In this document: positions 41,331-50,005 of the stretch, one piece after another
Layout of the letters: each line of letters opens with the position of its first letter
Position numbering within the stretch: the first letter of the stretch is position 1
DNA from: DASZZZ01 sp036260375
GTDB taxonomy: Bacteria > Actinomycetota > CADDZG01 > WHSQ01
Direction: 5' to 3'
Assembly (NCBI GenBank): GCA_036260375.1
Contig: DASZZZ010000020.1
Span: 1-62,148, forward strand
Length of the DNA stretch: 62,148 nt
Notes under the pieces: model-generated
What the model was told of the DNA's origin: nothing
Seen by the model: only the letters and a program-made list of their open reading frames with translations
Databases searched by the model: none
Made by a program: the position numbers and the translations under genes

Positions 41331-42752
41331 ATGAGCGACGACCGCTCCCCGCCCGGGCCGATCCCGACCGGCTGGATCCAGCGCGGCGCCCGCCTCGCGG
41401 GTCAGACCGGCCGCTCGGCGACGCGCTTCGTCGGCACGCGTCTCAAGTCGTTCGCGGCCCCCGAGCGCGCCCAGGAGTTCCTCGACGGCTTCCACGAGAA
41501 GACGGCGCAGCAGCTCGTCGAGATGCTCGGCGAGATGAAGGGCGCGGCGATGAAGCTCGGGCAGCTGGCGTCGTTCTACGAGATCGCGGCCCCCGGCGAG
41601 TACATGGCGACGTATCGCGACGCGCTGACGATGCTGCAGAACTCGGCGCCGCCGATGGACCCCGCGGCGTCGCGGCGCGTCGTGGAGGAGGAGTTCGGCG
41701 CGCCGGCCGACGACGTGTTCGCGTCGTTCGAGGACGAGCCCGTCGCCGCGGCGTCGATCGGGCAGGTCCATCGCGCGCGCCTGCACACCGGCGAGGACGT
41801 CGCGGTCAAGGTGCAATACCCCGGCGTCGACCAAGCCGTGCGCGCCGACCTCAAGAACGTCACCGCGATGACCAAGCTCGCGGTCGCGATCGCGCCCAAC
41901 CTCGACCCCAAGGAGGTCGCGGACGAGGTCCGCGAGCGCGTCCTCGAGGAGCTCGACTACCGGCGTGAGGCGTCGAACCAGCAGCGCTTCGCCGAGACGT
42001 TCGCCGGACACCCCTTCATCGTCGTCGCGCGCGTGCACATGGACCACTGCCGCACGCGCGTCATCACGCAGGACTTCGTCGACGGCGAGCCGTTCCCGAC
42101 CGCGTTCGAGTGGACCGACCAGGCCGCCAAGGACCGCCTCGCCGAGGTCCTGTTCCGCTTCTTCTACGGCAGCCTCAACCGCTTCCGCCTGTTCTCGGCC
42201 GACCCGCATCCCGGCAACTATCTGCTCCTGCCCGACGGCAAGGTCGCGTTCCTCGATTTCGGGCTCGTTCGCGCCGTCGATCCCGGGACGCTCAAGCTCC
42301 TGCTCGAGATCGTGCAGGCGCTGATCGACGACGACCGCGAGCGCGGCCGCGTCGCGCTCGAGGGCCTCGGGATACTCAACCGCCGCACGCCCGAGATCGA
42401 CGCCGTGTGGGACCACCTCAAGACGCTCAACCGGCCCGTGCTGACCGACGCCGAGCTCACGATCGACCCGGCCATGGTGCAGAGCATCGCGGCCGCGGGC
42501 TTCGACCCTCGCACCGAGGCGTTCCAGACGCTGCGCAAGGTCGGCGTGCCGGGCGTCATGGTCACGCTCAACCGCATGTCGTTCGGCGTCGCGTCGCTGC
42601 TCGGGCGTCTCGAGGCGACCGCGAACTGGCACGCGATCGCGCGCGAGCTGTGGTTCGGCGAGCCGTCGCGCACCGAGCTCGGCCGCGCCGAGCAGCGCTG
42701 GCTCGCGACCGCGCACCCGACCCTGCAAGCGCCCCTCGCCGGGGGCCTGTAG
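41331..42752 (+). CDS. ABC1/AarF/UbiB-family atypical kinase
   Basis: A 473-residue UbiB-type protein kinase-like ATPase. The diagnostic KxGQ motif is GAAMKLGQLAS, the alanine-rich loop is VAAASIGQVHRA, the invariant Lys is in VAVKVQYPG, the catalytic segment is ADPHPGNYLLL and the metal-binding motif is FLDFGLVR. Family members support isoprenoid-quinone or lipid metabolism at the membrane. No membrane helix is obvious at the C-terminus. It is divergent from the scramblase-like gene, and the 54-base gap may hold shared promoters. Confidence 0.9.
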   Translation: MSDDRSPPGPIPTGWIQRGARLAGQTGRSATRFVGTRLKSFAAPERAQEFLDGFHEKTAQQLVEMLGEMKGAAMKLGQLASFYEIAAPGEYMATYRDALTMLQNSAPPMDPAASRRVVEEEFGAPADDVFASFEDEPVAAASIGQVHRARLHTGEDVAVKVQYPGVDQAVRADLKNVTAMTKLAVAIAPNLDPKEVADEVRERVLEELDYRREASNQQRFAETFAGHPFIVVARVHMDHCRTRVITQDFVDGEPFPTAFEWTDQAAKDRLAEVLFRFFYGSLNRFRLFSADPHPGNYLLLPDGKVAFLDFGLVRAVDPGTLKLLLEIVQALIDDDRERGRVALEGLGILNRRTPEIDAVWDHLKTLNRPVLTDAELTIDPAMVQSIAAAGFDPRTEAFQTLRKVGVPGVMVTLNRMSFGVASLLGRLEATANWHAIARELWFGEPSRTELGRAEQRWLATAHPTLQAPLAGGL

Positions 42753-42828
42753 GCGCCGTACCCGCGCCCGCCCGGATAGGCTCGGGTCTTCGACCTTCGC
42801 AAAGGGATCCAAGGAGGGGTGGACCGCG

Positions 42829-44310
42829 ATGGCCATGGTGGAGCTGCTTCCGGAAGTCACGAAGTTCCTCGACTCCCAGCCGAAGATGACGATCGGCGGA
42901 AAGTCGGTCGACGCGGCGTCGGGGCGCACGTTCGAGGTGATCGACCCGTCGACCGGCACGGCGATCGCCGAGGTGCCGCGCGGCGACGCGGCCGACGTCG
43001 ACGCCGCGGTCGCGGCGGCGCGCGCCGCGTTCGACGACCGCCGCTGGTCGGGGCTGCGCCCGGGCAAGCGCACCGAGGTCCTGTTCAAGCTCGGCGAGCT
43101 CGTCAAGCGCAACATCAACGAGCTCGCGCAGCTCGAGGCGCTCGACTCGGGCAAGCCCGTCAAGCTCGCGTCGGGTGAGATGTGGATGGCCGGCGAGGTC
43201 TTCCGCTACTACTCCGGGTGGCCCACGAAGTTCTTCGGCGAGACCAACCAGACCGACGACGACATGTTCGTCTACACGCTGCGCGAGCCGGTCGGCGTGT
43301 GCGGCGGCATCATCCCGTGGAACTTCCCGTTGATCATGGCGGCGTGGAAGGTCGCGCCGGCGCTCGCGTTCGGCAACACGATCGTGCTCAAGCCCGCGGA
43401 GCAGACGCCGCTGACCGCGCTGCGGCTCGCGGAGCTGTGTCTCGAGGCGGGCGTCCCCGAGGGCGTCGTCAACGTCGTCACGGGCTTCGGCGACGAGGCG
43501 GGCGCCGCGCTGGCGGCCCACGACGGCGTCGACAAGCTCGCGTTCACGGGGTCGACCGAGGTCGGACGCAAGATCCTGCACGCGTCGGAAGGCAACCTCA
43601 AGCGCGTCACGTTGGAGCTCGGCGGCAAGTCGCCCAACATCGTGTTCTCCGACGCCAACCTCCGGCGCGCGTCGAAGGGCTCGATGCTCGGCGTGTTCGT
43701 CAACTCGGGCCAGGTCTGCACCGCGGGCACGCGCATCCTCGTCGAGAAGTCGATCCACGACGACTTCGTGTCGTCGCTCGTCGACGCGACCACGTCGATG
43801 AAGCTGGGACCGGGGCTCGACGACGCCACCGGCATGGGCCCCGTCGTCTCCGCCGAGCAGCTCGAACGGGTCACGAGCTACATCGACATCGGCAGGAGCG
43901 AGGGGGCCGAGGTCGTCACCGGCGGCGAGCGCGCCGCGGAGCTCGGCGACGGCTACTTCGTCCGGCCGACGATCTTCGCCGGCGTACGCAACGACATGCG
44001 CATCGCGCAGGAGGAGATCTTCGGGCCGGTCGCGGCCGTCATCGAGGTCGACGACGTCGACGAGGCGATCCGCGTCGCCAACGACACGATGTACGGGCTC
44101 GCCGCGGCGGTGTGGACGACCGACCTGTCGAAGGCGCACCGCGTCGCGCGCGGCATCAAGGCGGGGACGGTGTGGGTCAACACGGCCGGGCTCTACGACC
44201 CGTCGGTGTCGTTCGGCGGCTACAAGCAGTCCGGCTTCGGACGCGAGCTCGGCGTGCACTCGGTCGAGACGTACACCCAGACGAAGTCGGTCTGGGTGAG
44301 CCTCAAGTAG
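42829..44310 (+). CDS. NAD(P)-dependent aldehyde dehydrogenase
   Basis: A 493-residue class I/II-like aldehyde dehydrogenase of standard length. GIIPWNFPLIMAAWKVAPAL, LKPAEQTPLTAL, TGSTEVGRKIL (cofactor loop), the general base Glu in LELGGKSPNIVF and the nucleophile Cys in NSGQVCTAGTR are all present, with EEIFGPVAAVI later. It oxidises an aldehyde to a carboxylate; the substrate is unknown. A phenylacetaldehyde role is conceivable given the paa genes in this window, but nothing ties them together. AAGGAGG lies about 11 bases before ATG 42829, and ATG 42835 is an alternative. Confidence 0.93.
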   Translation: MAMVELLPEVTKFLDSQPKMTIGGKSVDAASGRTFEVIDPSTGTAIAEVPRGDAADVDAAVAAARAAFDDRRWSGLRPGKRTEVLFKLGELVKRNINELAQLEALDSGKPVKLASGEMWMAGEVFRYYSGWPTKFFGETNQTDDDMFVYTLREPVGVCGGIIPWNFPLIMAAWKVAPALAFGNTIVLKPAEQTPLTALRLAELCLEAGVPEGVVNVVTGFGDEAGAALAAHDGVDKLAFTGSTEVGRKILHASEGNLKRVTLELGGKSPNIVFSDANLRRASKGSMLGVFVNSGQVCTAGTRILVEKSIHDDFVSSLVDATTSMKLGPGLDDATGMGPVVSAEQLERVTSYIDIGRSEGAEVVTGGERAAELGDGYFVRPTIFAGVRNDMRIAQEEIFGPVAAVIEVDDVDEAIRVANDTMYGLAAAVWTTDLSKAHRVARGIKAGTVWVNTAGLYDPSVSFGGYKQSGFGRELGVHSVETYTQTKSVWVSLK

Positions 44311-44314
44311 AGGT

Positions 44315-44584
44315 TCAGACTACGTCGAAGCCGCGCTCGCCGCGCGGCTCCTCGTCGTGCGTCTCGACGCCGTCGACGCGGGCGCCGTCGGGGCCGTCGG
44401 CACACCACCGCGCGACGCGCTCGACCGCGTCGGCGTCGCCCTCGAGGACGATCTCGACGCGTCCGTCGGGCAGGTTCCGGGCCGAGCCGGCGACGCCCTC
44501 GTCGCGCGCCACGCGTCGGCAGGTGTCGCGGTAGAAGACGCCCTGGACGAGCCCGGACACGAGCAGCCGGCGCCGGACGGTCAC
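44315..44584 (-). CDS. Acylphosphatase
   Basis: An 89-residue acylphosphatase: RRLLVSGLVQGVFYRDTCRR supplies the phosphate-binding loop and catalytic Arg, and SARNLPDGRVEIVLEGD supplies the catalytic Asn. It hydrolyses the carboxyl-phosphate bond of acylphosphates. ATG 44584 overlaps the stop of the HesB-like gene (ATGA), so the two are co-translated. Confidence 0.93.
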   Translation of the reverse strand: MTVRRRLLVSGLVQGVFYRDTCRRVARDEGVAGSARNLPDGRVEIVLEGDADAVERVARWCADGPDGARVDGVETHDEEPRGERGFDVV

Positions 44585-44871
44585 GACGCGGGGCGGACGA
44601 CGACGTCGTCGTGCTGCGGGTCGACCGTCACGAGGGCGTCCGGGAACGCTTCGACGACGCCCGGATCGACGAACAGGCGCACGCCGCCGGCGTCGACCTC
44701 GCGGTCTCCGGGCGCCGCCTCCGAGGCGAACTCCACCTGCGCCTCCAGCCCGCCGCCGAGCGCGCGCACCATGCGCAGGCGCACGCCCGCCGCGCTCCGC
44801 GGCGTGGCGCCGAACAGCTCGAGCGAGCGCCGCAGGACCTCGACCGCCTCGTCGGTGACCTCGATCCCCAT
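44581..44871 (-). CDS. HesB/IscA-fold protein lacking the cluster cysteines
   Basis: A 96-residue protein with the Fe-S-biogenesis (HesB) fold: IEVTDEAVEVLRRSLELFG, GVRLRMVRALGG, VEFASEAAPGD, GVRLFVDPGVVEAF. All three IscA-type cysteines are missing; the whole chain has no Cys. It therefore cannot hold an Fe-S cluster in the usual way. AGGAGG lies 4-5 bases before ATG 44871. Coupled to the acylphosphatase by ATGA. Confidence 0.75.
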   Translation of the reverse strand: MGIEVTDEAVEVLRRSLELFGATPRSAAGVRLRMVRALGGGLEAQVEFASEAAPGDREVDAGGVRLFVDPGVVEAFPDALVTVDPQHDDVVVRPAS

Positions 44872-44949
44872 CCCGCCTCCTATCCTGTCGGTGCCCGCCC
44901 GTGAGCGGCGGGCCCTCGACGGGGCACCCTAGCGGGAAGGAGCCATGCC

Positions 44950-45345
44950 GTGGACGAGCGCGTGCGTGCGTTTCTCGACGAGCACCACTCCGCCATCATG
45001 GCGACGACGAAGTCCGACGGCACCGCCCACGTCGCGCGCGTGTCCGTGGGTCTCGTCGACGGGAAGCTGTGGAGCTCCGGGACGCAAACGCGCGTGCGCA
45101 CCAAGCACTTGAGGCGCCACCCGCGCGCGGCGCTGTGCGTCCTCGGCGACGGCCCGTACCGGTGGCTCGGCCTCGAGGCGAGCGTCACGATCCACGACGG
45201 TGACGACGCCGTCGACCGCAACCTCGCGCTCTATCGCGTCCTCGCGGGCGAGCCCGACGACCTCGAGGAATACCGTGCCGCGATGGTGCGCGAGCAGCGT
45301 CTGATCTACGAGTTCGAGGTCGAGCGCGCGTACGGGATGTACTAG
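44950..45345 (+). CDS. PPOX-class (probably F420-dependent) small flavoprotein-like oxidoreductase
   Basis: A 131-residue split-barrel protein of the pyridoxamine-5-phosphate-oxidase superfamily: FLDEHHSAIMATTKSDGTAHVARVSV in two strands, LWSSGTQTRVRTKHLRRHPRAALCVLGDG and WLGLEASVTI. These features match the small actinobacterial group named as F420-dependent. The substrate is unknown. The GTG start is chosen because AAGGAG is 10 bases upstream; the nearby ATG 44945 is out of frame. Confidence 0.82.
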   Translation: MDERVRAFLDEHHSAIMATTKSDGTAHVARVSVGLVDGKLWSSGTQTRVRTKHLRRHPRAALCVLGDGPYRWLGLEASVTIHDGDDAVDRNLALYRVLAGEPDDLEEYRAAMVREQRLIYEFEVERAYGMY

Positions 45346-45483
45346 GGCGATCGCCACCGGACACACCGGGGCGATCGCGTCCCAGCCCCCGCCCGCGATC
45401 CTCAAGTGGCCCCCTGCGCGGGCCGATATCTGCTCTGTCCGAGACCGCGCTAGGGACAGGAGCCGGAGATAAAGACGCCCGAG

Positions 45484-48400
45484 GTGATGTCGGGGGAGAT
45501 CGCCCGCGCCGCCGGAGCATCGGTCGACTCGTACCGCCGCCTGGCGGACACGTTTCGCTTCGTGCTCTCCGAGCACGGTCTCGACGCCCTGCTCGAGCGC
45601 ATCGCCGACATCGTCTCGGACCTCGTCCCGTACGACTTCCTGACGATCTACGAGGCCGACGAGCAGCAGAGGATCCTCAACCCGGTCCTGTCGCGCGACG
45701 ACTACGCCGAGCTCATCATGGGCAACCCGACGCCCTTCGACGTCGGCATCACCGGGTGGGCCGCGTCGCACCGGGAGCCGGTGCTCGCCAACCGCGCGCA
45801 CCTCGACCCGCGCTGCGCGGTCGTCCCCGGGACCCCGGCCGACGACCCCGAGGCGCTGATCACGATCCCCCTCGTCGCCCGCGGCAGCGTCCACGGCGCG
45901 CTCAACCTCTACCGCATCGGCGAGACGGCGCACTTCACCGACGAGGAGTTCGAGCTCGCGAAGCGCTTCGGCGACGCCGCGGCGCTCGCGCTCGACAACG
46001 CCCACATCCGCGCCGCGCTGGAGCACCAGGCGCAGACCGACGCGCTCACCGGTCTCTACAACCACCGCTACTTCCACGAGCGCCTTCGCTCTGAGCTCAC
46101 ACGCGCGTCGCGTACGCACGACGCCGTCGCGCTGGTGATGTTCGACATCGACGACTTCAAGAAGATCAACGACGTCCACGGCCACGGGACGGGCGACCAC
46201 ATCCTGCAGCTGCTCGCCGAGACGCTGAAGTCGACGGTGCGGGCGTCCGACATCGTGTGCCGGCTCGGCGGCGAGGAGTTCGCCATCATCATGCCGTCGT
46301 GCGACGCGGGCGACGCGTTCGGGCTCGCCCGGCGCGTGCGCGATCGCCTCGAGCTGCTCGACTTCGACCCCGCCGGCAAGATCACGCTGTCGGTGGGCAT
46401 CGCGCAGGGACCGGACCACGCGATGAACCCGCGCGAGCTGCTCGCGTGCGCCGACGCCGCGATGCTCACCGCCAAGGCGAAGGGCAAGAACCGCGTCGTC
46501 CTGTTCGACGAGTCGACCTCGGAGCGTCCGGGCGCGCCGTCGAGCGATCGCGACGTGCGCTCGATCGCACACCTCAAGATGCTCCAGAGCCTCGCCGGCA
46601 AGCTCAACCGGCTCAACGACGTGCGCGAGATCGCGTCGGCGATCACCAACGAGCTGCGGACCTTGATCGACTATCACAGCTGCCGCGTGTACGTGACCGA
46701 GGGTGACTCGCTCGTCCCGGTGTCGTGGCGCGGCGAGCTCGAGGACGACGTCAACGGCCGCCGGGCGCTCGCGTGCAAGGTCGGCGAGGGGATAACGGGA
46801 CGCGCCGCGCTCACCGGCAAGGCCGTCCTCGTCGCCAACGCGCTCGACTGCCCGTACGCGGTCACGATCGCCGGCACGGACGACATCGAGGAGTCCGTGA
46901 TCGCGGTTCCTCTGTGCCACGGCGTGCGCGTCATCGGCGTCATCGTCGTCTCCAAGCTCGGCTCGAATCAGCTCGACGGCGACGACGTCCGTCTGCTCGA
47001 GGTGCTCGCGGGGCAGGCGTCGATCGCGCTCGAGAACGCGCGCCTCTACGAGGAGCAGCGGCGCGAGGCGCACAACGCCAAGGCGCTGCTCGAGTTCGCC
47101 GACTCGATCTACAACTCCCCGTCGCTGTACTCGATCGGCCAGCGCACCGTGGAGATCGCGCGCGAGCTGTTGGAGGCGACGCACTGCGCGCTGTGGATGG
47201 AGAGCGAGCGTTCGCGCGACTTCCACTGCATGGCGCACGCGGGCTACGTCGGCGACCCCGAGACCGAGGCCGTCGTGCGCGCCCGCGTCGCGGCGGCCGA
47301 CGGCGCGCGCCTGCTGAACGAGCGCCGGGAGCCGTTCGTCCTCGGCGCGAGCGAGTGCGAGGACTACTTCGAGAAGCCGCCCGAGGTCGTGCTGCGCGAC
47401 GTGGCGATCGCGCCGCTCCACCGCAGCGAGGGCGTGCGCGGGTGGATCGTCGTCGCCCTCCATCAAGAGGAGCCGTCGCACTTCACCGACGCGCGTCTGC
47501 GGCTGCTCGCGGGGCTCTCGTACCACACGTCCGTTGCGATGCAGCGGGCGATCCTGTACCGCGATCAGAAGGAGAGCGCCGAGGTCGCCAACGCGCTGCT
47601 CGAGTTCAGCGGCGCGCTTGCGTCGGCGGCCACCATCGACGAGGTGCTCGACCGCATCGTGGAGCAGGCGGCCCGCATCCTCGGCTCCCCGAAGGCCCTC
47701 GTGATGCTGCAGGAGGGCGAGACGGGCGACGTCGTGCCCGAGGCGGCGTGGGGCTTCACCGAGGCGGAGCGCCGCAGTCTCGCGGTCGCGCGCTACGGCG
47801 AGAGCGACGCGCGCCGCGTGCTCGGTCGCTCGGAGCCGTTCATGCTCGGCGCCGAGGACTTCGAGTGCATCCCCGGGCTCGACGACATCGTCGGCCGCCT
47901 GACGTGTGCGATAGCGCCGCTCGCGGTCGACGAGGGGCGCATCGGCTGCATCCTCGTGACGGCCCCCGCGTTCGGCGACTACGAGTTCTCCGAGCGCAAG
48001 ATCCGGCTGCTGGCCGGCATCGCGCACCAGGCGAAGCTGGGGCTGGCCAACGTCGGGAGCTTCGAGAGCCTCGAGCGCACGTTCGTGTCGACGGTCGAGG
48101 CGCTCGCCAACGCGCTCGAGGCCAAGGACGAGTACACGTCGTCGCACGCACGCGAGATCACCGACATGGCCCTCGAGGTCGGACACCGGCTCGGCATGGA
48201 CATCCGGTCGCTCAAGCGCCTCGAGCTCGGCGCGTTGTTCCACGACATCGGCAAGATCGGGATCCCGTCGGCCATCCTGTGCAAGGCCGGTCCGCTCGAC
48301 GACGAGGAGTGGGAGATCATCAAGACCCATCCCGAGCTTGGCGAGCGCATCCTCGGGCCGATCGACCGCCTCACGGAGGTGCGCCCGATCGTGCGCCACT

Positions 48401-48645
48401 GCCACGAGCGCTACGACGGCGGCGGCTACCCGGACGGCAAGGCGGGGGCCGACATCCCGATCGAGTCGCGCATCATCTTCGTGTGCGACGCGTTCCACGC
48501 GATGACCACCGACCGCCCGTACCGCGACGCGCTGCCGGCCGAAGAGGCGGCCCGCCGCCTACGCGAGGGCGCCGGCACCCAGTTCGACCCGAACGTGGTC
48601 GACGCGTTCCTCGCTCTCCTGCAGGAGCAGAGCAGCGCCGCGTAG
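45484..48645 (+). CDS. Multi-GAF GGDEF and HD-GYP cyclic-di-GMP protein
   Basis: A ~1050-residue cytoplasmic signalling protein. Order: GAF (about 15-165), GGDEF (180-345), three further GAF-like domains (365-520, 545-700, 705-855), and HD-GYP (870-1045). GGEEF (261-265) with an upstream RASD I-site indicates an active, product-inhibited diguanylate cyclase. HD-GYP has ALFHDIGKIGIP, HPELGERIL and HCHERYDGGGYP, so phosphodiesterase activity is expected too. Both making and degrading c-di-GMP in one chain, gated by four GAF sensors, is uncommon. GTG 45484 and ATG 45487 are adjacent possible starts. No operon partner is seen. Confidence 0.9.
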   Translation: MMSGEIARAAGASVDSYRRLADTFRFVLSEHGLDALLERIADIVSDLVPYDFLTIYEADEQQRILNPVLSRDDYAELIMGNPTPFDVGITGWAASHREPVLANRAHLDPRCAVVPGTPADDPEALITIPLVARGSVHGALNLYRIGETAHFTDEEFELAKRFGDAAALALDNAHIRAALEHQAQTDALTGLYNHRYFHERLRSELTRASRTHDAVALVMFDIDDFKKINDVHGHGTGDHILQLLAETLKSTVRASDIVCRLGGEEFAIIMPSCDAGDAFGLARRVRDRLELLDFDPAGKITLSVGIAQGPDHAMNPRELLACADAAMLTAKAKGKNRVVLFDESTSERPGAPSSDRDVRSIAHLKMLQSLAGKLNRLNDVREIASAITNELRTLIDYHSCRVYVTEGDSLVPVSWRGELEDDVNGRRALACKVGEGITGRAALTGKAVLVANALDCPYAVTIAGTDDIEESVIAVPLCHGVRVIGVIVVSKLGSNQLDGDDVRLLEVLAGQASIALENARLYEEQRREAHNAKALLEFADSIYNSPSLYSIGQRTVEIARELLEATHCALWMESERSRDFHCMAHAGYVGDPETEAVVRARVAAADGARLLNERREPFVLGASECEDYFEKPPEVVLRDVAIAPLHRSEGVRGWIVVALHQEEPSHFTDARLRLLAGLSYHTSVAMQRAILYRDQKESAEVANALLEFSGALASAATIDEVLDRIVEQAARILGSPKALVMLQEGETGDVVPEAAWGFTEAERRSLAVARYGESDARRVLGRSEPFMLGAEDFECIPGLDDIVGRLTCAIAPLAVDEGRIGCILVTAPAFGDYEFSERKIRLLAGIAHQAKLGLANVGSFESLERTFVSTVEALANALEAKDEYTSSHAREITDMALEVGHRLGMDIRSLKRLELGALFHDIGKIGIPSAILCKAGPLDDEEWEIIKTHPELGERILGPIDRLTEVRPIVRHCHERYDGGGYPDGKAGADIPIESRIIFVCDAFHAMTTDRPYRDALPAEEAARRLREGAGTQFDPNVVDAFLALLQEQSSAA

Positions 48646-48715
48646 CACGCGGCTTGCACCCCCACACGTACTTCCCTGGGCTCGCGTGCACACGCAGTCG
48701 AAGGGGATGGCTTCT

Positions 48716-49456
48716 ATGCGGGTGAACGGCGTCGTGCGCGTGCCGTCACGGGCCGCGCCGCTGGGAACGATCGGTGGTTCGACGGCAGGCTGCCTCGCGG
48801 GCGTCGTGCTCGGGATCGTTGCCAGCCGGCCCATCGAATACGCCGCCGCGCTGCGTTGGGGATCGGCCGACGAAGTCCCGCTCGTGTTCGCCGGCGCCGT
48901 AGTCGGTGCTCTTGCAGGCACGACTCGTCTGTGGCGCGCGCACGCGGCGATCCCGCTCGCGGCGACGTACGGCATGTTCGCCGGCACCGTCGTGGCGCGT
49001 GCACTCGAGGCCCGGACCGGCGCGCAAACCACTGTGCTGATCGTGTGCGTCTTCGGCATGGCCGCCGTGGGGCTCGTTGCGGGTGCGCTCTCGCCGTCGT
49101 GGCGCTCGGGCATCGCCTGGGCGAGCATGTTGTCGTGTACGGTCGTCGCCGTCGTCGCGACACGCCTTTGGATCGAGGACTATCCGTCGTGGCCGGCCGT
49201 CGCGGCGCTGGTAGTCGGCAGCGCCGCAGGTTTGGCGGCCGCGGCGCCGCTGGCGCGCGCGGTCCCCGTGTTGATCGGCGCGATCGCCGGCGCAGCGGTC
49301 GCGTTGTACGTCGTCATCCCGTACATCTGGATGCGTGTCGACGGGCGCCCCGAGATCTTGACGGCCGCGCTCGTGATCGTGACGTTCGTCGGCGTGCTCG
49401 TGGGTCTGTTGGCGTCGGTCAGGAGCGCACGCGGAGAGACGCACGCGGTCGGCTGA
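48716..49456 (+). CDS. Polytopic membrane protein, unknown
   Basis: A 246-residue protein made almost wholly of hydrophobic helices, about eight (GCLAGVVLGIVAS, VPLVFAGAVVGALAG, TTVLIVCVFGMAAVGLVAGAL, MLSCTVVAVVATRL, VLIGAIAGAAVALYVVI, ILTAALVIVTFVGVLVGLLAS). No family recognised and no motif indicates transport substrate. ATG 48716 has AAGGGG 9 bases upstream, a better fit than ATG 48707 or GTG 48686. It follows the GAF/GGDEF gene by 70 bases and could be co-transcribed. Confidence 0.65.
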   Translation: MRVNGVVRVPSRAAPLGTIGGSTAGCLAGVVLGIVASRPIEYAAALRWGSADEVPLVFAGAVVGALAGTTRLWRAHAAIPLAATYGMFAGTVVARALEARTGAQTTVLIVCVFGMAAVGLVAGALSPSWRSGIAWASMLSCTVVAVVATRLWIEDYPSWPAVAALVVGSAAGLAAAAPLARAVPVLIGAIAGAAVALYVVIPYIWMRVDGRPEILTAALVIVTFVGVLVGLLASVRSARGETHAVG

Positions 49457-49471
49457 GCGCGCGACGCGCCG

Positions 49472-50005
49472 TCAGACCGGTTTGAACTGCTCGAAGGGGT
49501 TGCTGCACGCGTTGCAGTAGTACACCGAGCGGCACGGCGTCGGGCCGAACGCGCTCTCGGCCCTCGTGTCCCTGCTCCCGCAGAACGGGCACTCCGCGAT
49601 CGCCGGCAGCCCTATCTGCGTCAGCACGACGGGGGCCGAGCCGGTCGGCGGCGCGAGCCCGAAGTCTCGCAGCTTCGCGCGGCCCTCGGCGGTGATGCGA
49701 TCCGTCGTCCACGGCGGCGAGAACGTCGTGACGACGTCGACCTCGTCGACGCCGTCGACCGCCGTGGCCGCGGCGCGCACGTCGGCGCGGATCACGTCGA
49801 GCGCGGGGCAGCCCGAGAACGTCGGCAGCACGACGACGCGCACGGCGCCGTCATCGGCCTCGACCGACTCGATCATCCCCATGTCGACGACCGACACGGC
49901 CGGGATCTCGGGATCGGCGACGCCGGCGAGCGCGTCCCACACGCGGCCCACGACGTCGTCGTAGCGCGCCCCGGCCGCGCTCGCGGCCCCCGCCGCGCCG
50001 CTCAC
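49472..50005 (-). CDS. paaD: PaaD-like protein of the phenylacetyl-CoA epoxidase system
   Basis: A 177-residue MIP18/DUF59-type protein (ALAGVADPEIPAVSVVDMGMIE, PTFSGCPALDVIRADV) with the PaaD-specific C-terminal zinc ribbon (CPFCGSRD, YYCNACSNPFEQFKPV). PaaD is thought to help assemble the metal centre of the epoxidase. The GTG start overlaps the paaC stop (GTGA); GTG 50008 is one codon earlier. It is the last paa gene; no paaE reductase follows. Confidence 0.9.
   Translation of the reverse strand: MSGAAGAASAAGARYDDVVGRVWDALAGVADPEIPAVSVVDMGMIESVEADDGAVRVVVLPTFSGCPALDVIRADVRAAATAVDGVDEVDVVTTFSPPWTTDRITAEGRAKLRDFGLAPPTGSAPVVLTQIGLPAIAECPFCGSRDTRAESAFGPTPCRSVYYCNACSNPFEQFKPV

Noticed and set aside
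45345..45378. Two GCGATCGC octamers 24 bp apart before the GAF/GGDEF gene
   Set aside because: Self-complementary octamers of this kind are expected by chance in GC-rich DNA, and no further structure or spacing pattern supports an operator.
44929..48498. A 1189-codon minus-strand frame opposite the GAF/GGDEF/HD-GYP gene
   Set aside because: No recognisable motif, low-complexity Arg/Glu/Val composition, and it covers a gene with intact catalytic motifs on the other strand.
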